64,000 nt of DNA. It comes from Berberis thunbergii. Its lineage: Eukaryota > Streptophyta > Magnoliopsida > Ranunculales > Berberidaceae. Where the stretch lies: NCBI GenBank assembly GCA_003290165.1, contig QNQO01000808.1, positions 419,654 to 483,653 on the forward strand. Direction: 5' to 3'. The notes beneath the pieces are model-generated. The model saw only the letters and a list, made by a program, of their open reading frames with translations. It had not been told where the DNA came from and searched no databases. Position numbers and translations under genes: made by a program. Positions 43,080 to 53,374 of the stretch are shown piece by piece; positions within the stretch are counted from its first letter, which is position 1; each line of letters opens with the position of its first letter.

Positions 43080-43449
43080 GGGCGGTCATTGGGTGAAAGA
43101 TTTTCGACACAGAGAGAAACCCAACGGTTTTCTTCGAGGCAGCGCAGAGGAGATATCGAGGCAGAGGAGCAGAGGAGAGATCGATTGAGGAGCAGAGGAG
43201 CGCAGAGGAGAGATCGAGGCAGCGCAGAGGAGAGATCGATTGAGGTTTCCTTCGATTTCAGAAGGTTTTGTTTGATCATTTGTGAGCCCTTGTAATGGAA
43301 AAAGCTCAAGAAGTGATGAAACGAGGTTTGAGTTCGGGTCGGGTCATCTTCCTAACAAAGAAACATATGAAGCAATCAGGTTTTGATTCTAAAATTCTGA
43401 TCATTCTTATTTCGATTTCATTCAAAGTTTTCTCTCTCGCTCTCTTAAG
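43080..43449 (+). other. purine-rich 5'-exon-like segment with strong donor
   Basis: Contains degenerate repeats of GCAGAGGAGAGATCGA with GAGGCAGC and GATTGAGG, then pyrimidine-rich DNA with CTTCAACTG beyond. CTTAAG|GTAAGAGAG at 43449/43450 is a near-consensus splice donor. The T-rich, ATG-poor stretch after it looks like a 5' UTR intron ending at GTTCGCTGCAG (44206). It may be a captured promoter/5' UTR that could drive the plus-strand cargo. No protein is called. Confidence 0.4.
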
Positions 43450-44206
43450 GTAAGAGAGATTTCTCTCTTTTTTTGTTATTTGATTTCCGTTTTTGTTCTT
43501 CAACTGATCTGTTTATATGAGTAATTAGTAATCTGAGGTCTAATTGAGGTTTAAATCCGTAATTCATAGATCTGGATTTAGGGTTTCTGATTGATTAGGT
43601 GATATTGTTTGGTCAGTAATTAGTAATTTGAGGTCTAATTATTGTTTAAATCGATAACTCGTAGATCTGGATTTTGGGTTTCTGTCGGGATCAGGTGATG
43701 TTGTTTGGTCTTTAGATCTGATTGTGTTTTCCAATTTAAAAATTCACGGTTTTGATCAATTTTGGAGATGATTAAATTAGGGTTTTTTGTATGGGGTTGT
43801 TTTGGATATGAAATTGGGGGTTTTGGTTTGATCTAAGACCTTCTTATCTGTTTTCAATTGAAATTAATGGTTTTAATCTTGATAATTGATTTGCATGTTT
43901 TTCTTAGATCTGTTCAACGACTTCTATTGGTTACGAATCATATTGGGGTGTAAAACCTGATCGGAATTTAGGGTGTTGTTCATGATTTAAAAAAAAAAAT
44001 ATATATTCTCAGAGAAAAACCCAACCCAACTCAGCATTATTTATTCTCATATTTTAGATTATGAAAGTTCTAGCTGCTAGTGCAAACAATACTTCGTTTG
44101 CTTTTCTGTCAGGGATTAGTTGTTTATGCTTTTTCTTCCATCCTCTCTTCAAAGAGGACTACAAGAGTGTAGACTGAAACCTGTTGACATTTTTGTTCGC
44201 TGCAGA

Positions 44207-44294
44207 TCATAAATCATGCATACGACAAATAAACATGTCTCCTACTGGGTCAGATAGTTTATGCACTTCATTTTGTGGGCAGGAATGCAAAGAG
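44207..44294 (+). other. exon-like segment, origin unknown
   Basis: Bounded by an acceptor (GTTCGCTGCAG) and a donor (GAG|GTACGTG). One frame reads CIRQINMSPTGSDSLCTSFC then GQECKE. I do not recognise it, and it does not match the N-terminus of AGO6 as I know it. Confidence 0.35.
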
Positions 44295-45161
44295 GTACGT
44301 GTTGTATCTTTAGTAGGTTTCATCCTTCTCTTGTTTCTTGAAAGGTTCAATGTTTGCACTGTAGTTTTGTTCATGAAAAGTATGGATGTGGAAAAGGAGG
44401 ATTTAGGTGTATATATGAAGTTAATACGGCATGCTCAGTTTCTCACCCAGGTTCTTCTTGTATACTGTTTGATGGGATTTTATTATTATTTTCTATTGAT
44501 GTATTTGTGTTCCTATCAAGTTACGCTGACTTCAAAATGTGCTTTTTATATATCAAGTTTTAGTCAGTGCTCTTAATGGACAACTTGATTTATTGGAACG
44601 AGAACCATCCTAAGAACATGCTTCCCATGTAAAAGATGAACGTATGTTCACCTTTTCGCCTTGTACCTTGGGTTTATATACATATGTAGGGAAATACATA
44701 CATGCTTTGCTTACCTGCATGAAGTTGTTTCAGTTGTCACCCAAGCTTTTTACACTTTATTTCTGATCCCTGTTGGACCAGTGAAGTATTTATTATGTTT
44801 AAGCATGAAAAAACCAAAAATACAGATGTAGCAACTATTTTTACGTCTCTTATTACATAGTTGTTGGGGATGAATGATTCAAACTTCTAAGGCAATTTGA
44901 GAATATTTCACAATGATTGCATATTTTTATACTAAGCAATATTCATGATGGTGTTGTGAAGATCCATCATAGAGCTGATTAAGAAAAAAAGTAAGAATAT
45001 AAATGTTGGCAATACACTTCTAGAGAATTTATCATATATTGAGTTAACTTTCGGAATTTGTGACAATGCCAAGGAACAATAAATAAATGTGTATTGAAAT
45101 CAGATGGTGGTATTGCTTGGTAATAATGCAAACATAGACTACTTAAAATAGATATTGTTAG
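44295..45161. other. no recognised exon
   Basis: AT-rich. A short plus-strand open segment at 44384-44452 (MDVEKEDLGVYMKL..) sits before a possible donor but matches no family known to me. Confidence 0.35.
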
Positions 45162-46162
45162 TGGTGATCTGATTGAGGAAGAACCCCAATTGAGGAGAGC
45201 TGGTCCTATTGTGAGGGTGGAAAATATGTTTGAACAGTTGATGACAAAGCTCCCTAGTGAGCCACAATTTATTCTCTGTGTTCTGCCAGAAAAGAAAAAC
45301 TGTGATATTTATGGTATGATATTTCATTTAATAATTTTTATGTTACTATTATTACTGTTATTATTATTATTTGTTGCAAAGTGTTTATGCTTTCTCACTC
45401 TGAAGGTCCTTGGAAGAAGAAGAATCTTCATGAAATGGGAATTGTCACACAATGCATTTCTCCAACAAAAATCAACGACCAGTACCTCACAAATGTACTT
45501 CTGAAGATAAATTCCAAGGTAAAACTCTACTAGAAAGGATTTTTTTTCCTAGATTATTTTCTTTGTTTCTCATCTTTGCCCTGCTATAATGGAACCTTTT
45601 CTTATTCATTCCAGCTTGGAGGTATTAATTCGTTGTTATCAATTGAGCGTGTTCCAAGTATTCCACTCTTAAGCGAAAATCCAACTATGATAATGGGAAT
45701 GGACGTGTCTCATGGGTCACCTGGTCAATCAGATGTCCCATCTGTGGCTGCGGTAGTCTCACTATACTTATTCTAATGATTGACTTATGTTTGTACAATT
45801 GTACAATGACATTTTGGGAGCTTATTTGGAAATCTTTTTGTCCAATCTCAGGTTGTTGGTTCTCGAGAATGGCCACTGATCTCAAGGTACAGGGCAGCTG
45901 TACGAACACAGTCACAAAAGCTGGAGATGATTGATTCATTGTACAAACCACTAGCAAATGGGGCAGATGATGGCATTATGAGGTAGTCTCTTTAATGATT
46001 GTATAACCTTAATTTTTTTAATGATAGTAAAATTGAAATGGCCATTTTGTTATCTCCACATGCTACTGAAATATGATTTTTTGCATTGACTTGCAGAGAA
46101 TTGCTTCTTGAATTCTATAGAACAAGTCATTCACGAAAGCCTAGTCAAATCATAATATTCAG
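45162..46162 (+). pseudogene. AGO6: captured AGO6-like Argonaute fragment, five exons, open frame
   Basis: The exons are 45162-45313, 45406-45518, 45615-45752, 45852-45982 and 46097-46162, all with GT-AG borders. The spliced 600 nt read without a stop: VRVENMFEQLMTKLPSEPQF, LPEKKNCDIYG, PWKKKNLHEMGIVTQCISPT, NDQYLTNVLLKINSKLGG, MGMDVSHGSPGQSDVPSVAA, SREWPLISRYRAAVRTQSQK, MRELLLEFYRTSHSRKPSQI and IIFR. This is the MID/PIWI region of the AGO4/6/9 clade and is closest in wording to AGO6, which loads 24-nt siRNAs in RNA-directed DNA methylation. The first catalytic aspartate (in DVSHG) is present. The fragment stops just before the second (RDG) and lacks PAZ and the catalytic histidine. Parent intron positions are kept. 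Confidence 0.9.
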
Positions 46163-46926
46163 GTATTTGCTGTTTAAAACTATGCTTTTGTTTGTCTAAG
46201 AAATTGTCTGTAAATGCTTGGATATCTTTTGGCAGTTACATATATTTTGAAAAGAGTAAGAATATTCAATTGAGTGGATCAGATAGTAGAATAATGTTTT
46301 GGTTGCAAGACTTGTTTTCTGTTTGTTGTTCATGTATGTTCCATTTCTGGCTTCTGTCAATTTAGGGACACCAGGTGTAATCTAATAGAAGCTGAAGTAG
46401 GGATACCATTGTAGATAGCATTGTTGCCAATACTAAATTCAAATTATATATTCATAGATGCTAGTATGATAGTAGTACTAGTAAACAATATCTGACACAG
46501 AGCTGCAATCAATCTCTCAACAACAAAAATCTATATTACTATTTGAAAGCATGTAATTACTATTTGAAGCTTCTGATGAGTTCATATGAGATTTGTATTG
46601 ATCATAGCCACTTCATAAAAAATTATTTATTTGTCAAGCTTCTTGTTGTCTAACTTCAATCCACAGATTCATTTATTTTGTTTCATGTGTTAAATCTGTT
46701 GTAACTACTGTTGGCTGCTATCCAAAATAATTGAGAACGACATATAGAAAGCTTGCTTTGTAGATAAACTACTTTTTTCTGTTCCTTATGACTTTCCAAT
46801 GCTAACATTAAGAAATAAATATTTTTCCCTCGATGGTTAGATGTATGATCATGGTACTGAATCTCTTATCAGATTTGGCCTTCATCCGCCCCTTTTTTAA
46901 TTCTTCTGTATTTTGTACTTTCCCAG
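46163..46926. other. between AGO6 and cysteine synthase fragments, no gene seen
   Basis: AT-rich with no recognised exon. If transcribed, it would be an intron joining exons of two different genes. The capture breakpoint lies somewhere here. Confidence 0.45.
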
Positions 46927-46986
46927 GTATCAAGTGAAGAAGCAATTGAAACTGCAAAGCTACTTGCCTTGAAAGAAGGATTGCTG
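46927..46986 (+). pseudogene. captured cysteine synthase (OAS-TL) exon
   Basis: A 60-bp exon between an acceptor (CTTTCCCAG) and a donor (CTG|GTAAGTAG) that reads VSSEEAIETAKLLALKEGLL. This is the stretch just before the conserved GISSGAA pocket of plant O-acetylserine (thiol)lyases, which make cysteine from O-acetylserine and sulfide with PLP. Only 20 of about 320-390 residues are present, with no PLP lysine. Spliced directly after AGO6 the phase would be wrong and a TGA would follow about 14 codons in. Confidence 0.75.
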
Positions 46987-47758
46987 GTAAGTAGTCAAAC
47001 TTGTTTAATTTTATATGAATGAGTTAATTTCATCTTTGCTCTCAATAATTCCCAATTCATCACAATTTTTGTCTTTAAGTGTAATTTTAAGTGTTGGAAG
47101 GCATTCTAACAGCCATATAGAGACAGTCCTTTAGAATTTTCTTACCTTCTAGATTGCACAATGAACGACGATACTTCAGACTTGATAGACAAACTTGGAT
47201 TTGACCTCTATTGTTTGCACATTTTGGGTTAGGGTATACATGCTAGTACGCTTACCTTATTACAGCTAAATTTTGAGTTTGACAATGCAAAAATTTATAG
47301 CTTTAATGTCAAAGACCAAGCCAGTTTTCATCTTCAGATGGCTGCTAATTTGTTTATGTAAGTAACTCAATGCTATCAAATTTATTTATTTTGGTTTTTT
47401 CAAAAGCTTTCAAAGTGAATCTGGTTCTTGAACTTACAAATTAGTTTGTCACTTATTAAAATACAAACAGTAAGATATTAGATCAGTTTGTCATTTTACC
47501 ATTCTTCTTACTGTTGGTCTTGTAGTTGATCTTATGAATATTGATAACATTCAAAGAGCCACTGAATGCAGTAACTTGTACATTACATGAATACAATAGA
47601 AAAGGGCATTTCAGATGGCACATTGCTTTTTTATGACTTTAGTATGTTTTGCATAAAGAGTAAACTAGTAGAGTGTGTTATTTATTCAAATTAGAAGTTT
47701 TCAACATGATTTCCTGTGATATGTATTCATGTCTGAATCTTATTGATGTTGCATCCAG
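46987..47758. other. between cysteine synthase and CTPA exons, no gene seen
   Basis: AT-rich. It should contain the right flank of the cysteine synthase capture and the left flank of the CTPA capture. No further exon was recognised. Confidence 0.45.
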
Positions 47759-47841
47759 ACACGGCAATAAGGAAGATGCTTTCCACTCTAGATGATCCTT
47801 TTACTCGCTTTCTTGAGCCAGACAAATTTAGAAGTTTGCGG
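47759..47841 (+). pseudogene. captured C-terminal-processing protease (CTPA) exon
   Basis: An 83-bp exon between an acceptor (TTGCATCCAG) and a donor (CGG|GTAAGAG) that reads AIRKMLSTLDDPFTRFLEPD and KFRSLR. This is the highly conserved N-terminal helix region of chloroplast carboxyl-terminal processing peptidases, which mature the D1 protein of photosystem II. The PDZ domain and Ser/Lys dyad are absent. It is in the same orientation as the AGO6 and pyrophosphatase pieces. Confidence 0.8.
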
Positions 47842-48307
47842 GTAAGAGGCTGTTCTTTTTTGCTTTTATACTTTACTTTAAGATTTATTTTGCAATCAGT
47901 TCCGTCTAAGTTCGTTATATACTATTTTGATTCAGTAAAGCAAATTTCACGATTCAAAACTTGAAGTCTATCTTTCATGGTCAGCCTTGGGGGAAAAGAA
48001 ACATGGCAGAGAAGTTCAAGTTTTCCTTATTGATTGTTAAAGAAGTATTTACTGTTTCAATCTGAAGACTTTAAAATCCTTGTTTTTATTCAGTTGATTA
48101 ATCCTTATATTGAATTTGATGGATCTACATTCTGATTAGAAGAAATTTAGGTTTGCTTGCGATTAATAAAGTCTCGTTGTTGATTATAGTATTGATTTGA
48201 ATACAGATCTATGAGGTCTAATTGAATAGTGAAATCTGTAGATCACCGACAGAAATAGAAAAGTTGCTGACAGATCTATCTATTGTTACATTTCCCGATT
48301 GTCAGTT

Positions 48308-49726
48308 ATGGCTCCACCCATTGAGACTTTAAAGGCGACTTCACCAATGGAGAGTTCAAAGTTAGATTCACTCATTGAGATTCCAAAGACAGTTGAGGCT
48401 ACAAAGATAGATTTGCCAATTGAGATTCCAAAGCCAACTGAAGCTCCGAAGGCACCTTATGATTTTCACCATTCATCCACCCATCCACCTCTTAATGAAA
48501 GAATTCTTTCTTCATTATCCCGGAGATCAGTTGCAGCTCATCCTTGGCATGATATTGAGATAGGTGTGTATCACAGTGAACTATAGCAACTCTTTAGGAT
48601 TTTAGTTAAAATCATACATTTTCAAAACATTATTGAATGGATGTTGAAGTTTTAGATATTCCTTTACTGTGTGTCTTCATATAATGTTATTAATTATGGT
48701 GTTTAACTTTATCAGGACCTGGGGCTCCAATTATCTTCAATTGTGTAAGCACTCTAAATGTTATCCTGGAGAAAATTTTGATAGTTGGTTTCACATTCAG
48801 TTCTTGAAGAGTTCTTTTGAATTGCTGCAAGTTTATTTGCTTCATCGTTTTTTGTTTTTGTTTTTGTTTTTGTTTTTGTTTTTGTTTTTGTTTTTGTTTT
48901 TGTTTTTGTTTTTGTGGCATATACACCTTAAATCGAAATGGGAAACTTAAGTGTGTTTTGTCACTAGAATGACATCTAAAAATGCTCTATATTAGATCTT
49001 CAAATGTTTGGACGCACTCTCTGTACTCCATGTGTATGATTTCTAGTGTTTGTGTAATGTTTCGTCTACAAGATGCTATTACGAAAAAGTTGCAGATGCT
49101 TTTGATTCTCCACTTGATTGTCTAATGGATTGTGAAAGTACTTTAGTAAACGAAATTACATCCATGCACTCAGGACCAGAACCCCGAGGGCTTGATTAGT
49201 GTTCCTACTAATTGGTAGGTATAACCAGGCTCCACTCATGATGATGACATATCTTTTAGTTTTAAAACTTAATTCAAAACATGATCTCAAATTTTCTTTT
49301 ACCTGACCCACTTGGTATTGCTTGATATCTCAGAGGCTACAAGTATGAACAATTGTCTATATTCAGTTGTATGGGTTCCTTTCTCCTCCGTTCCCTTTAG
49401 TTCTCTATTTATGTAAATGCTGTTAGCGATTTTTGTCTAAACGTATTCATCTTAGATGACTTCTGCAGGTGGTGGAAATTGGAAAGGGGAGTAAAGTAAA
49501 ATATGAACTGGACAAGAAAACTGGTCTTATCAAGGTAATCAAGAAACTTCTGCTCTTTATTCCCTCGCCTTCTTTTATTTATTGTGTATTGATGATGGGT
49601 GTTGATTTACATGTGCAGGTTGATCGTGTACTGTACTCATCAGTTGTGTACCCCCACAACTACGGTTTCATCCCCCGTACTCTCTGTGAGGACAGTGACC
49701 CACTGGATGTTTTGGTCATAATGCAT
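48308..49726 (+). pseudogene. PPA: captured soluble inorganic pyrophosphatase, first four coding exons
   Basis: The coding exons are 48308-48563, 48716-48744, 49469-49534 and 49619-49726. They begin with an ATG ([13 protein letters not shown]) that follows an acceptor (GATTGTCAG), so a 5' UTR intron of the parent is also present. After a low-complexity IEIPK repeat come [40 protein letters not shown] and [16 protein letters not shown]. The family signature DSDPLDV is intact. About 153 codons are open. The rest (roughly the last 100 residues, from QEPVLPG on) is missing, and the fourth donor reads CAT|GTATAT, odd for this position. The parent enzyme hydrolyses cytosolic pyrophosphate using Mg2+. 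This copy could give a truncated, probably inactive protein. Confidence 0.88.
48849..48915. repeat. (TTTTTG)n microsatellite
   Basis: About eleven uninterrupted copies of TTTTTG in the second coding intron of the pyrophosphatase fragment. The long FLFLFL and KQKQKQ frames over it are artefacts. Confidence 0.95.
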
Positions 49727-50561
49727 GTATATTGATGATCAGCATGTTTGTACTGAGTTCATTTGCAATGTATCGTACTTCATAAATGCATATAAATTAT
49801 GAATTTCGTTAACTGAGTGAAACCTGAATAACATATGACTAAAGAGCAAATATCAGAAACTTTATTGAATTTTTCCAAGTAATTGAGCCGTTGAGGTTGC
49901 ACTTTCTCTACATATTCATCCCTGATTGGCTGTCTCACAGTCGTCTTTTGGCTGGACTAGTCGGAAATTTTACTTACATGACCTATCAGTATGATTATTG
50001 TGTGAAACTGTCATCTAGTTTATACTTGGGGAAAACACACACACAAATATTACTGTGGATACGCGTTAGGCTGATGGACGCTGTTGCGTTGCAGAGCGTC
50101 CTGTTGCTGTGCTGTGTTCTGAGCTGCTGCGATGCAGTGGCCTTCATGCGAACACGCTGCTGCGACACTCTGCAATATGGGTTTTCTTATTTATGTGAAT
50201 ACAATTGCTGTTTAGGTGCTTTTTATTGTTTGCGGGGATCATTTATACATGGGTTTTCTTATATTTGACTGCCTAAGAACAGGAATCTCACCTCCAAAAG
50301 AACATGAGTGGAAATCTAGTCTGAATTTTCTTGACGAAATCTGTTGCAATTGATATTAGTACAATTTATACATGTTTGGGCTTTTGAAATTATTGATACA
50401 TAGTTGTCATTTTCATAAGTTGCAGTATTTTAATCTCAATATTTCTAGGTCTCTTATTGCTTTTATCTGGGTAAGTTTCAAGATTGGACTTTTATTGCTT
50501 TTGAGGGCTCTTCAATGAATGAATGTATCTCACTGTTTTATGATCTATGGTTCTTCTTCAG
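49727..50561. other. interior of CACTA element C with a short GC-rich patch
   Basis: Mostly AT-rich, but 50055-50175 is clearly GC-rich with many GCTGC/GTTGC words on both strands and no recognisable protein. It may be another captured exon or a repeat piece. Confidence 0.4.
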
Positions 50562-50657
50562 GTACTCTTAGCATCAGGCTGAGATGTTTTAGATCGTCTT
50601 CACAAGAAAAGAAATATTTATCCGGAAAGGCATTCGAGCTTGCAGTTGGTGTTCAAG
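50562..50657 (+). other. exon-like segment of unknown origin
   Basis: A 96-bp open segment between an acceptor (TTCTTCTTCAG) and a donor (CAAG|GTAAACC). One frame reads SSSQEKKYLSGKAFELAVGV then Q. I do not recognise the family. It lies on the plus strand like the rest of the cargo. Confidence 0.35.
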
Positions 50658-51099
50658 GTAAACCTAAACACAATCAAATCAGCTATAAAATTGGGAAACT
50701 GCATGACAAGTTAAATTCGAAGTAATGTTTGCTGTCCGTGGAATTGATGTTGCACATACGTAAACTCAGCTACATAACCAGTTTGCATATCTTTTTAATG
50801 GAAACTGCTCTAAATGAAGTCATTATATGGATGAATATTGTAACTAGCTTTTAACGTCAATTTGTGTCTCATTGTTATGCTTGTAATTGGAGTCTGAAAT
50901 TTGGATATTCAATTTTCTTGTTTTATAGAAGGACCAATTATGAGTATCCATTTGACATTCAAATTAACTTGACTTTGTTATTTACTTGGTCAAACACTAC
51001 AAAGGCATCATTGCTGAATCGGTTTGGGGATATGTACCAATAACTGTGTTTTTAAATATGAAGTGGTGTTTTTAAATATGAAGTGGTGCTTTCAAATTT

Positions 51100-51254
51100 C
51101 AAAAATTCTAACTGTCGAGGGAAATGGCGAGGAAAACAGCAAGGGGGGAGCGTCCATCCCCCCGGGATGCGTGCGTTGAAAAGTCAAGCGCGCATCCCAG
51201 GGGGATGGACGGTCCCCCCCTCCCCCTCGCTGTTTTCCTCGACACTTAGACGGG
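51100..51254. mobile_element. fold-back Mutator-like MITE, copy 3
   Basis: A near-palindrome with arms CTGTCGAGGGAAATGGCGAG then GAAAACAGC.. and the inverse on the right (..GCTGTTTTCCTCGACACTTAG). The outer sequence is diverged from copies 1 and 2. By alignment the 9-bp flanks would be TTCAAATTT and TTCTTTTTT, so the TSD has decayed or the ends are misplaced by a few bases. It is nested in CACTA element C. Confidence 0.75.
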
Positions 51255-51263
51255 TTCTTTTTT

Positions 51264-52904
51264 TTTATGATTATACAAATACAGAAATACTTTAACATAT
51301 TTTTACCTCAAGCTTGATACTTGAAATGTTCTATTAGCTAGATTGAACTATTGACATATCTCAGAGCTTAACCATCACACTGTTCACAAGAAAGATTGAT
51401 GTCGAAATCACGAGTAGGTCCGGGGCTGATATTTGAATCTCAGAATTTGGACATTCACCAGGCATAAAAGGTAATACTGTATCACCAAATTTTTTAGCCT
51501 TCCTGATATAATTGTGGCGGCAGAAATTAATTTGTGCTTAAGTGCTCTAGTATTCTTCGTTCAGGCTTTACTGTTAAGGGTACGTTGAAGAGTATCACTA
51601 AAGCTTCTCAAAGAAAGGTGGACTGGGCCAATAAAAGCCCTTCAAGGCATTTCAAACTCATCATCTCTTCGTCAAGAAGGTCCCCATGCCATGCACTAAG
51701 AGGAAGTTCAGTGTTGCTGACGAAAGATTTCTTCATGATCATGAACAGTGCGTAGTATCTACATGATGTAGTTCGATGTGAACATGGTAATTAGAGTATA
51801 CCAACCACCCTTTGGTATTACCCACAATCTTGCTTCAACTTAAACCGTTTCCCCTCTGCAGATTGGTCCCATCCTGATTCATTACCACAGTTGAAACAAG
51901 TAGAGGTAGTTCCTGTAAGTTTTTATTATCCTTGATCATTCGCACAAGATTGCATATTTGAGGAAACCGCAATGAATATGTGTGGTTTTAATTGTTTGGA
52001 AATGGTGAAGTGGAGTATCAATGGCGAACAGATAATCTGTTTTTTGGTCAAAAAACAAAGTTTTATTAGGCTCGATCTGTTTTCAGTCTGAAACAGAGCA
52101 CATTGGGGACGTGTTTCAGCTGAGAATGCCTACTGCATTTATTTCACAAAACAGAGTGTTATTAGGCTCTATTTTTTGGCCAAAACATAAGTGATTGGGG
52201 GCGTGTTTCAGCTGCAGGGATCATGGGATGGGGAGGCTTTCTTCAGCTGGAGTAATTGGAGATTTGTTGACAACAATTGGTGCTTAGAAGAGGTTTGCAA
52301 GTTTTGGGCAGATTATGCAAGACTTATCACTAGGTAATGGAGATTATGTAGAGCAATATGTAAAACAAGTAGTATGACCTAAACACAGCCCTAATAGTTT
52401 GGAATGTGTATCAATGTCCAATATTTGATAAATGAAGGTTTCAAGTTCTTTATTAAAAGAATCGAGTGAGAAGAACTTTGTTGAGAGTTTGCTCTCCAAT
52501 GTTGGTTTTTAGTTATAGGTCCTGCTCTAAATTTATCTGTTGTCAAAAAGCATGTTTTCGGCCATAGGTTATTGAATCGTGGAAGTGCTGCTTATCAAGT
52601 GGTTATTTTGATTGTATAACTCGGTACTCACTTGTTCTTCATCCCCTGATTTTCTTTATTAAATAATACCCACAGTTATTCTTCTTGTGTTCACATTTCA
52701 TCTTTCATGGCTGCTAAGTGCCCCAAACACGCATGTTGGTTGCAATATAGTAGTGGAGATAGAACAATACCAAAAGCGTTTATGAAAGAATAATTGTTAT
52801 GCATATTACATTACTTGATAGATTTTGACTCAATGACTCAAAGTCATTTGATAGCAACAACAACAAAAAAAAAAAAAAAAATTACAAAAAAAAAATAATA
52901 ATAA
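51264..52904. other. right interior of CACTA element C, no gene recognised
   Basis: A plus-strand open stretch at 51534-51750 (QRKVDWANKSPSRHF..) has a codon-like look but matches no family known to me. The rest is AT-rich, with a repeated phrase AAAACAAAG / AAACAGAGTG..TTATTAGGCTC near 52060 and 52150. Confidence 0.4.
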
Positions 52905-53355
52905 TTTGCCACGGTTTTAAACCGTGGCTAACTGTTGCAACGGCTAAAAACCGTGGCTACCTTGCCACGGCTTATAACCGTGGCTAGGGTTAGCCACGGC
53001 TTAAAACCGTGGCTAGGGTTAGCCACGGCTTAAAACCGTGGCTAGGGTTAGCCACGGCTTAAAACCGTTGCTACTTAATTAGACACGGTTTAAAACCGTT
53101 GCTAATATCTACACCTTGTCACGGCTTAAAACCGTGGCTATTTTTGCCACGGCTAAACACCGTTGCTATGCTTATTGCAACGGTTTAAAACCGTGGCTAA
53201 ATGCTGAAAATCACCACCCCTATTCAAGCATAAAACCGTTGCTAAACATTTAGCAACGGTTTTGAGCCGTTACAAATAATTTCGCGACGCCTCTGTAGCC
53301 CACGGCTCTTAGCTGTGGCAATGGGTTACGCCCACGGTATAGAACCGTTGCTAAT
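52905..53355. repeat. right subterminal palindromic array of CACTA element C
   Basis: Same motif as the left array. It includes three tandem 29-bp units TAGCCACGGCTTAAAACCGT-GGCTAGGGT (52991-53077) and several TTGC(A)ACGG..CCGTTGCTA pairs. Each unit is a near-perfect inverted repeat. It ends about 20 bp before the TIR. Confidence 0.85.
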
Positions 53356-53374
53356 GGGGGTTTTTGGTGTAGTG

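Larger units (their letters stand above)
42593..53374. mobile_element. CACTA element C (Pack-CACTA) carrying AGO6, OASTL, CTPA and pyrophosphatase fragments
   Basis: The ends are CACTACACCAAAAAGCC (42593) and the inverse CACTACACCAAAAACCCC (53374). A perfect 3-bp TSD GGA flanks it (42590-42592 and 53375-53377). Removing the element and one TSD copy joins LINE codons ..ATCVTLI and PKVTNASYL exactly in frame, proof of a clean insertion. It is 10,782 bp with long palindromic subterminal arrays and no transposase. The cargo, all on the plus strand, runs 45162-49726. A fold-back MITE (51100-51254) is nested on the right. Retained introns point to DNA-level capture. Confidence 0.93.

Noticed and set aside
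42857..43309. Minus-strand 150-codon frame
   Set aside because: It overlaps subterminal repeats and a purine-rich repeat, with no domain and codons dictated by the repeats.
48669..48950. Open frames with FLFLFL and KQKQKQ repeats
   Set aside because: Translation of a (TTTTTG)n microsatellite in an intron.
45162..49726. A functional host locus with AGO6, cysteine synthase, CTPA and pyrophosphatase genes
   Set aside because: Each is a fragment without the rest of its gene, and all lie within an element with TIRs and TSD that splits a LINE.
52905..53355. CRISPR-like array or telomere-like TAGGGTTAG repeats
   Set aside because: Units are palindromic CACTA subterminal repeats of variable spacing in a plant genome. 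The TAGGGTTAG words are unit junctions and not TTTAGGG tracts.
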